A stretch of 6,217 nucleotides of DNA from NCBI GenBank assembly GCA_020441605.1, contig JAGRLX010000083.1:8483-14699 (forward strand), in the 5' to 3' direction. This document shows positions 1 to 4,207 of the stretch, in pieces. A model generated the notes under the pieces. The model did no database searches and had not been told where the DNA came from. It was given only the letters and a program-made list of their open reading frames with translations. Each line of letters starts with the position of its first letter. The first letter of the stretch is position 1. A program made the position numbers and the translations under genes. This DNA is from Alphaproteobacteria bacterium. Its GTDB lineage: Bacteria; Pseudomonadota; Alphaproteobacteria; Rhizobiales; Aestuariivirgaceae.

Positions 1-855
1 GAAGTAGAATTCGCCATTCTCGTAAAGGAACTCGATGGTGCCAACACCCTCATAGCCCAGCTTTGCCATGGCCCGCGCGACGCGGCCGCCAATTTCATCA
101 CGCTGGGTCGCGTTCAATGCCGGGGAAAGTGCCTCCTCCCAGACCTTCTGATGGCGCCGCTGCAGGGAACAGTCGCGCTCGCCCAGATGAACGGCGCGGC
201 CCTTGCCGTCGCCCAGGACCTGGATTTCGATATGGCGCGGCTTCTCGAGGTATTTCTCGATATAGACCTCGCCATTGCCGAAGGCGGCCTTAGCCTCGGT
301 CTGGGCCGTGTTCATCGCCACTTCGAGATCTGCTTCGCTCCGCGCTACCTTCATGCCCCGACCGCCGCCCCCGGCGGTCGCCTTGATGATCACTGGATAG
401 CCGATGTCGCCGGCAATGCGCCTGGCTTCGGCGACATCGGATACTCCGCCTTCCGAACCCGGCACCACTGGAATGCCCAGTTCCTTGGCCGTGAGCTTGG
501 CCTGGATCTTGTCGCCCATTATGCGGATGTGGGCCGCACTCGGGCCGATGAACTTGAGCCCATGCTCGGTGAGGATCTCGGCGAACTTGGCATTTTCCGA
601 AAGGAAGCCGTAGCCCGGGTGGACCGCTTCAGCTCCGGTGATCTCGCAGGCCGCGACGATTGCCGGAATGTTGAGGTAACTGTCGCGCGCCGGTGGCGGT
701 CCGATGCAGACGCTTTCGTCGGCGAGGCGGACATGCATCGCCTCGGCGTCAGCCGTGGAATGCACAGCAACGGTCTGGATGCCCAGCTCCCGGCAAGCCC
801 GCAACACCCGCAATGCGATCTCGCCTCGGTTGGCGATGAGTACCTTGTCGAACAT
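1..855 (-). CDS. accC: Biotin carboxylase subunit of acetyl-CoA carboxylase (AccC), 3' part cut by window edge
   Basis: AccC carboxylates the biotin of AccB using ATP and bicarbonate, the first half-reaction of cytoplasmic acetyl-CoA carboxylase in fatty acid synthesis. The first 285 residues of a roughly 450-residue protein are present. I read them by translating the minus strand from the ATG at 855-853. The N-terminal Rossmann-like domain has [11 protein letters not shown] (7-17) and [11 protein letters not shown] (79-89). The ATP-grasp domain shows MGDK with Lys116, YPVIIK with Lys158, the glycine-rich loop GGGGRGM (162-168), [11 protein letters not shown] (200-210) and RRHQKV (233-238). 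The fragment ends at GEFYF, just before the expected catalytic Glu-Met-Asn-x-Arg segment, which lies outside. Its ATG is two bases after the accB stop with only a weak Shine-Dalgarno (GGTGAT inside accB), pointing to translational coupling. No frameshift or odd residue is seen. The identity is clear; related pyruvate or propionyl-CoA carboxylases are made unlikely by the separate accB next door. Confidence 0.97.
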   Translation of the reverse strand, partial: MFDKVLIANRGEIALRVLRACRELGIQTVAVHSTADAEAMHVRLADESVCIGPPPARDSYLNIPAIVAACEITGAEAVHPGYGFLSENAKFAEILTEHGLKFIGPSAAHIRIMGDKIQAKLTAKELGIPVVPGSEGGVSDVAEARRIAGDIGYPVIIKATAGGGGRGMKVARSEADLEVAMNTAQTEAKAAFGNGEVYIEKYLEKPRHIEIQVLGDGKGRAVHLGERDCSLQRRHQKVWEEALSPALNATQRDEIGGRVARAMAKLGYEGVGTIEFLYENGEFYF

Positions 856-857
856 GG

Positions 858-1364
858 CTATTCGATCACCACGAGGGGTTCGCCGAATTCAACCGGCTGT
901 CCGTTGTCCACATAGATATGCGTTACCCGCCCATCGCGGGGAGAGGGAATCTGGTTCATCGTCTTCATCGCTTCGATGATGAGCAGGGTCTGACCCTGTT
1001 TGACCATCGAACCCACTTCGACGAAAGCGGCCGCACCTGGCGAGGAAGCCCGATAGACCGTGCCGACCATCGGTGACTTGACTGCACCCGGATGGTCATT
1101 GTCCTTCGGCCGCGGGGCGGCTTCCACCGGTGCAGCGGGCGCGGCCGGCATTGCGACGGCCGACCCTGCGGCCGCGGCGACAGGCACCGCAGCGGTGACT
1201 GTAACCTGGCGCGAGACCCTGAAGCGCGTACCGCGACGGTCGAGTTCGATTTCCGAAAGACCCGTGCTGGTGAGGATTTCGGCAAGGCTGCTGATCAGAT
1301 CCAGATCCGGATCCGACTTGGCGGCCGTGGGCCGGGCAGGGGAGGCTTTCTTCTTCGGGGGCAT
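858..1364 (-). CDS. accB: Biotin carboxyl carrier protein of acetyl-CoA carboxylase (AccB)
   Basis: AccB carries the biotin that shuttles carboxylate between AccC and the AccA/AccD carboxyltransferase. The protein has 168 residues, a normal length. Residues 1-18 are a Lys/Pro/Ala-rich extension. Residues 19-54 form the N-terminal helical/beta segment that contacts AccC ([12 protein letters not shown] and RFRVSR). Residues 55-87 are a flexible Ala/Pro/Val linker. Residues 92-168 are the biotinyl domain. The biotin acceptor is Lys134 in EAMK (131-134), followed by the usual [10 protein letters not shown]. The segment around [14 protein letters not shown] (97-110) is the AccB-specific thumb, which separates it from general lipoyl or biotinyl domains. 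The ATG at 1364-1362 is chosen because the upstream in-frame reading runs through aroQ and is not protein-like, and AAGGG sits 8 bases before it. AccB starts 4 bases after the aroQ stop and ends 2 bases before accC. Confidence 0.97.
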   Translation of the reverse strand: MPPKKKASPARPTAAKSDPDLDLISSLAEILTSTGLSEIELDRRGTRFRVSRQVTVTAAVPVAAAAGSAVAMPAAPAAPVEAAPRPKDNDHPGAVKSPMVGTVYRASSPGAAAFVEVGSMVKQGQTLLIIEAMKTMNQIPSPRDGRVTHIYVDNGQPVEFGEPLVVIE

Positions 1365-1368
1365 TCTC

Positions 1369-1824
1369 TCAACCCTTCTTGTTTGCGTTGATGATGGCCG
1401 CGAGGGCTTCGATGGCCAAGCTGTAACTGTGGCTGCCAAAACCGCAGATGACGCCATTGACCGCCGCCGCGATGTAGCTGTGATGGCGGAAGGCCTCGCG
1501 CTTGTGGATATTTGAAAGGTGGACTTCAACGGCGGGCACATCGGCGGCACGCAACGCATCGTGCAGCGCAACCGAGGTGTGGGTATAGGCGCCGGCATTA
1601 AGCGCGATGCCCGCTGCCGTGCTGCGCGCCTCCTGGATCCAGGTGACCAATTCGCCTTCCACGTTGGACTGGCGGAAAACAGTACGAAAGCCCAGGCTCT
1701 CGGCCCGGCTTGCGCAAAGCGCCTCGATATCCTTCAGCGTCTCGGACCCATAGTGATGCGGCTCGCGCAGGCCCAGCATGTTGAGATTGGGCCCATTGAG
1801 CACAAATATCGGTTTGTTGGCCAC
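1369..1824 (-). CDS. aroQ: 3-dehydroquinate dehydratase, type II (AroQ)
   Basis: AroQ removes water from 3-dehydroquinate to give 3-dehydroshikimate in the shikimate route to aromatic amino acids; the type II enzyme is a cytoplasmic dodecamer. The 151-residue length is typical. Family motifs appear in order: NGPNLNMLG (10-18); REPHHYG (20-26) with catalytic-loop Arg20 and Tyr25; NAGAYTHTS (77-85), the Asn-rich substrate-binding strand; [17 protein letters not shown] (100-116) with catalytic His103; and [14 protein letters not shown] (128-141). The start is GTG at 1824-1822: no in-frame ATG exists upstream before the conserved N-terminus, and GGGGA lies 8 bases ahead. The gene follows the thiol oxidoreductase gene after 83 bases, and its TGA is 4 bases from the accB ATG. 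An aroQ-accB-accC order is common in alphaproteobacteria, although the pathways are not directly linked. It is not the unrelated type I enzyme (AroD). Confidence 0.96.
   Translation of the reverse strand: MANKPIFVLNGPNLNMLGLREPHHYGSETLKDIEALCASRAESLGFRTVFRQSNVEGELVTWIQEARSTAAGIALNAGAYTHTSVALHDALRAADVPAVEVHLSNIHKREAFRHHSYIAAAVNGVICGFGSHSYSLAIEALAAIINANKKG
1373..1377 (-). promoter_or_regulatory. Ribosome binding site of accB inside the end of aroQ
   Basis: On the minus strand AAGGG lies in the last two codons of aroQ (Lys-Gly), with 8 bases to the accB ATG at 1364. It fixes the accB start and means ribosomes finishing aroQ pass directly over the accB initiation site. Confidence 0.6.
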
Positions 1825-1832
1825 AACACGAT

Positions 1833-1837
1833 TCCCC
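1833..1837 (-). promoter_or_regulatory. Ribosome binding site deciding the GTG start of aroQ
   Basis: GGGGA on the minus strand, 8 bases before the GTG at 1824. With no ATG nearby in frame it supports GTG as the real start. Confidence 0.55.
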
Positions 1838-1850
1838 AGTGGTTCGACCG

Positions 1851-1879
1851 CTTATAGGCGGTCCCGCCGAGTCATGGAA
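1851..1879 (-). promoter_or_regulatory. Candidate weak promoter for aroQ-accB-accC
   Basis: In the 83-base gap upstream of aroQ the minus strand has TATAAG (1856-1851), one base off the -10 consensus, with TTCCAT (1879-1874) placed 17 bases further up. The -35 match is poor (only the leading TT). A GATTC at 1830-1834, the target type of the CcrM cell-cycle methylase, lies between the -10 and the GTG; one such site can easily be chance. This is suggestive only, and read-through from the upstream gene is equally possible. Confidence 0.25.
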
Positions 1880-1907
1880 GCGTCGCGGCCAAACGGGATT
1901 TGGGCCA

Positions 1908-2657
1908 TCAGCAGAGCTTGCAGCCGCCGTTATCGCGCACTTTGTTAATCGAGGCTAGCAAACCTTCTTTCGGCAGATAACCGGGTATCACTTCCTTGTC
2001 GATTACGAAGGCCGGTGTACCCCGGATCGACAATGCTCCGGCCAGTTCGTCATTTTTCTTCAGAAGCGTCGCGATCTCGGGATCTTCCATGTCAGATTTG
2101 AGACGCGCCAGATCCAGCCCCTGTGCAACAGCGATCTCATCGACCGTCTCGCGTGTCACTTTGCCTTCATGGCCGAGCATGGCGACGTGGAACTGCCAAT
2201 ATTTTCCCTGTTTGCGCGAGGCAAGCGCCGCCGATGCCGCATACTCGGAGTCTGCGCCAAAGATCGGGAATTCCTTGAGGACCAGCCGGATATTCTTGTC
2301 CTGCTCGACAAGGCTCAGGACTTCCGGCAGGCCGCGCTTACACCACCCGCAATTGTAATCGAAGAACTCGACCATCGTGACATCGCCATCGGGGTTGCCT
2401 GCGACGAAGTCGCCCTCGAGGCGGAAGACGTCAGCGGCCATGGCTGTCAGCGCACCTTCGCGCTTCTCCGACTCGGCCGCCTGCTGCCGTTCCTCCAGTG
2501 CCTTGCTCACCTCGAGCAGGACCTCGGGATGTTCGATGAGATATTCGCGCACGATCTCGCCAATCTCCTGGCGCTGGCTGTCGTCAAAGCCGCCTGCAAG
2601 CGCTGGTGTGCACAGAACTGCCAGTGCGACGGCGGCGGTACGTAGTGTTCTGATCAT
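1908..2657 (-). CDS. Periplasmic DsbA/ScsC-family thiol oxidoreductase
   Basis: This is a thioredoxin-fold protein predicted to form or rearrange disulfides in exported proteins. It has 249 residues from the ATG at 2657-2655, chosen over a GTG nine codons upstream because AGAGGA sits 5 bases before it and a signal peptide begins exactly there. Residues 1-21 are that signal: Arg3 and Arg6, a hydrophobic core, then CTPALA before a likely cut. Residues about 27-65 are helical and charged and resemble the ScsC N-terminal domain (REYLIEHPEVLLEV). Residues about 91-245 are the DsbA-type domain, with active-site CGWC (103-106) after VEFFDYN, an inserted helical part, and the cis-proline in GTPAF (Thr214-Pro215). 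The last four residues are CKLC (246-249), a second Cys pair outside the usual fold. Whether it acts as an oxidase like DsbA or an isomerase like ScsC cannot be told from sequence. It is downstream of an exported M48 protease. Confidence 0.92.
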   Translation of the reverse strand: MIRTLRTAAVALAVLCTPALAGGFDDSQRQEIGEIVREYLIEHPEVLLEVSKALEERQQAAESEKREGALTAMAADVFRLEGDFVAGNPDGDVTMVEFFDYNCGWCKRGLPEVLSLVEQDKNIRLVLKEFPIFGADSEYAASAALASRKQGKYWQFHVAMLGHEGKVTRETVDEIAVAQGLDLARLKSDMEDPEIATLLKKNDELAGALSIRGTPAFVIDKEVIPGYLPKEGLLASINKVRDNGGCKLC

Positions 2658-2662
2658 GTCGG

Positions 2663-2668
2663 TCCTCT
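2663..2668 (-). promoter_or_regulatory. Ribosome binding site fixing the DsbA-like start at 2657
   Basis: AGAGGA on the minus strand, 5 bases before the ATG. It is the clearest Shine-Dalgarno in the window and would fall inside the coding region if the upstream GTG (2684) were used, so it favours the shorter protein. Confidence 0.75.
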
Positions 2669-2713
2669 GGTTTGGTGGCGCCACATTGCCCTGATTGGTC
2701 CGGGGCGTCTATC

Positions 2714-4099
2714 TCACTTCCGCGTGGCAAAATTCAAAATATCGTTAGCGCGGACCCACTCCGGGGTGCCGGTCTTGAAGCGCTCCTGGGCCGACTTGGC
2801 CTTGTCGATCGCAAGCTTCTTGTCGCCCTCGAGCAGGGCTGCCTCGGCAGTCGCCAGTTCGGCCCGCGGCACGTCGCCAAGTTTGCCATAGGCCATCGCC
2901 ATGAACTTGTAGACCGTGGGCGTATCACCTTCGCTCTGCTGGGCTTGGCGCAGGACTTTGACGGCTTGCTGGGCACTTGCCTTGTTCTCGCTGCCGATCA
3001 GCGCCTGTCCGAGCATGATTTGGATCAGGCCATTGTTGGGCAGCACGTCGAGCGCCTTGCGCAAGGGTCCAACGGCATCGGCTGGACGCCCGGATTCGAG
3101 AAGGGCCTGGCCCTTGAGCTCCCAGAAATAGGGGTTCTGTGGCAGGTCCCGCACCAGGCTGTCGAGCACCGGCAGGGCATTCTTGATATCGCCCTGGCGA
3201 TACATGGCAATGGCCCGGGCATAGCGCGCAGGCAGGGAGTTGTCCTTGCGCGGGTAGCGTTGGAACACCGTTTGCGCCGGCTCCTGAAAGCCCACGAGCT
3301 TGGCCTGCATCAGCTCATGGCGCAGCATGAGTTCTGGAGCGTCACTCTTGTCGAAATAGGGTGACTTCGCGGCCGCCTTTTCAAGGTTGCGGATGCGATC
3401 GAACGGCATGGGATGCGACATGACATAAGGATCGGCATACTGGAGTGTGGCAATCGACTGGTTGGCGAGCTTGTCGAACAGTGTCAGCATGCCTTTTGCG
3501 GACTGGCCGGTGGCATTCAGGTATTTCAGCGCTGCCTGATCCGCCGAAGCTTCCATGGAACGCTGATAGGTCAGGAAGTTTCGCGTCGCGAGGCTCTGTG
3601 AGCCCAGCATGACGCCCTGGCCGGCCCGGGCCGCTTCGTGACTGCCGGACATGGCGCCACCGACTGTTGCTGCCGCGCCCAGCAGCATCCCGATGATCGA
3701 CGTGACGCTTGCCCGCTCGAGTTCCTTACCCATCCGGGCCAGGTGACCGCCGGCGATGTGGCCGGTCTCATGGGCCAGAACGCCAATCACCTCGTTGGGA
3801 GTCCGCGACTGGGTCAGGAGCCCCGTATGCACGAAGATCCGCTGCCCGCCTGCAACGAAGGCGTTGATCCGTGGATCGTCGATGAGATAGACCCGCACCG
3901 ACTTGGGGTTGATCCCCGCAGCCTTGAAGATCGGGCGGGTGTAGAGGCGCAGCAGCCCCTCGATTTCGGCGTCGCGGATGATAGGCAAGCCACGCCCTTT
4001 GCCAGCACTCTGGGCCACGCCGCCGGCGAAGCCCAAGAGTGCCACAAGTGTCGCCATGGTGACGGCAACAATCTGCTTCAGACGTGTTGAATGCCGCAA
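2714..4099 (-). CDS. BepA/YfgC-type M48 zinc metalloprotease with TPR repeats
   Basis: An exported zinc protease of the BepA/YfgC type, which in E. coli assists or degrades outer-membrane proteins stalled during assembly. It has 461 residues, near the family's usual length. Residues 1-32 are a signal peptide (basic Arg/Lys n-region, hydrophobic core, cut near AQSA). The M48 domain spans about 40-245. HETGH (110-114) supplies two zinc His and the catalytic Glu111; EASAD (183-187) supplies the third ligand, Glu183; SHPMPFDRI (228-236) holds His229, matching the regulatory switch His of BepA. A Gly/Ala-rich hydrophobic stretch (134-150) is probably the active-site loop/lid. About 290-440 are TPR-like helical pairs, clearest at 322-356, expected to bind partner proteins. 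The start is TTG at 4099-4097: it precedes the complete signal peptide, an in-frame stop is seven codons upstream, and AAGAGG is 9 bases ahead. The internal ATG at 4057 would lose the basic n-region. Confidence 0.93.
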   Translation of the reverse strand: MRHSTRLKQIVAVTMATLVALLGFAGGVAQSAGKGRGLPIIRDAEIEGLLRLYTRPIFKAAGINPKSVRVYLIDDPRINAFVAGGQRIFVHTGLLTQSRTPNEVIGVLAHETGHIAGGHLARMGKELERASVTSIIGMLLGAAATVGGAMSGSHEAARAGQGVMLGSQSLATRNFLTYQRSMEASADQAALKYLNATGQSAKGMLTLFDKLANQSIATLQYADPYVMSHPMPFDRIRNLEKAAAKSPYFDKSDAPELMLRHELMQAKLVGFQEPAQTVFQRYPRKDNSLPARYARAIAMYRQGDIKNALPVLDSLVRDLPQNPYFWELKGQALLESGRPADAVGPLRKALDVLPNNGLIQIMLGQALIGSENKASAQQAVKVLRQAQQSEGDTPTVYKFMAMAYGKLGDVPRAELATAEAALLEGDKKLAIDKAKSAQERFKTGTPEWVRANDILNFATRK

Positions 4100-4108
4100 T
4101 GTTTCAAG

Positions 4109-4114
4109 CCTCTT
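4109..4114 (-). promoter_or_regulatory. Ribosome binding site supporting the TTG start of the M48 protease
   Basis: AAGAGG on the minus strand, 9 bases before TTG at 4099. The alternative ATG at 4057 has no comparable site. An inverted repeat (4117-4142) ends just upstream of it. Confidence 0.6.
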
Positions 4115-4116
4115 TC

Positions 4117-4142
4117 CGTCTCATTCCACCTTGAATGAGGCG
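4117..4142. repeat. Imperfect palindrome CTCATTC-N6-GAATGAG upstream of the protease gene
   Basis: Seven perfectly paired bases (4120-4126 with 4133-4139) around a 6-base centre, extended by two more pairs (4117-4118 with 4141-4142) after one mismatch. A further CTCATT half-site lies at 4178-4183. It sits 3 bases upstream of the Shine-Dalgarno of the M48 gene. It could be an operator for a dimeric regulator or an RNA hairpin in the leader. No T-tract follows on either strand, so it is not a standard terminator. Confidence 0.45.
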
Positions 4143-4148
4143 AGTTTG

Positions 4149-4174
4149 AGGCCCGGCGCCACCAGCACCGGCCT
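4149..4174 (-). terminator. GC-rich hairpin 33 bases after rne, possible atypical terminator or processing/stability element
   Basis: On the minus strand AGGCCGGTGC pairs with GCGCCGGGCCT across a TGGTG loop: ten pairs including one G-U, with a single bulged G. It is the most stable inverted repeat I find between genes here. No U-tract follows, so intrinsic termination is doubtful; protection of the rne 3' end or partial termination are alternatives. Confidence 0.35.
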
Positions 4175-4207
4175 GCGCTCATTGCGTTCGCCACCAGGTG
4201 CCGTCGT

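Noticed and set aside
151..915. Plus-strand open frame of 254 codons at the left end
   Set aside because: It lies opposite accC and the end of accB, both with unmistakable conserved motifs; it is a high-GC shadow without a family signature.
1849..1882. Nested inverted repeat (CGCTT/AAGCG outside GGCG/CGCC) between the DsbA-like gene and aroQ
   Set aside because: The inner stem is only four pairs with a tiny loop, the outer five are separated by unpaired bases, and no T-tract follows; too weak to call a terminator.
2675..2684. Perfect 10-base palindrome GTGGCGCCAC upstream of the DsbA-like gene
   Set aside because: Short, GC-rich, loopless and expected by chance in a genome of this composition; no second copy or promoter element nearby supports an operator.
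2658..2684. Upstream GTG start (2684) adding nine residues to the DsbA-like protein
   Set aside because: It would bury the AGAGGA ribosome binding site in the coding region and put non-signal residues ahead of a complete signal peptide.
2672..3364. Plus-strand open frame of 230 codons opposite the protease TPR region
   Set aside because: It is the antisense of a well-supported M48/TPR gene; no domain and no convincing ribosome binding site.
4104..4124. Tiny minus-strand reading frame ATG-AGA-CGG-AAA-GAG-GCT-TGA before the protease start
   Set aside because: Six codons, overlaps the Shine-Dalgarno of the protease and has no site of its own; chance is the simplest explanation for a leader peptide this short.
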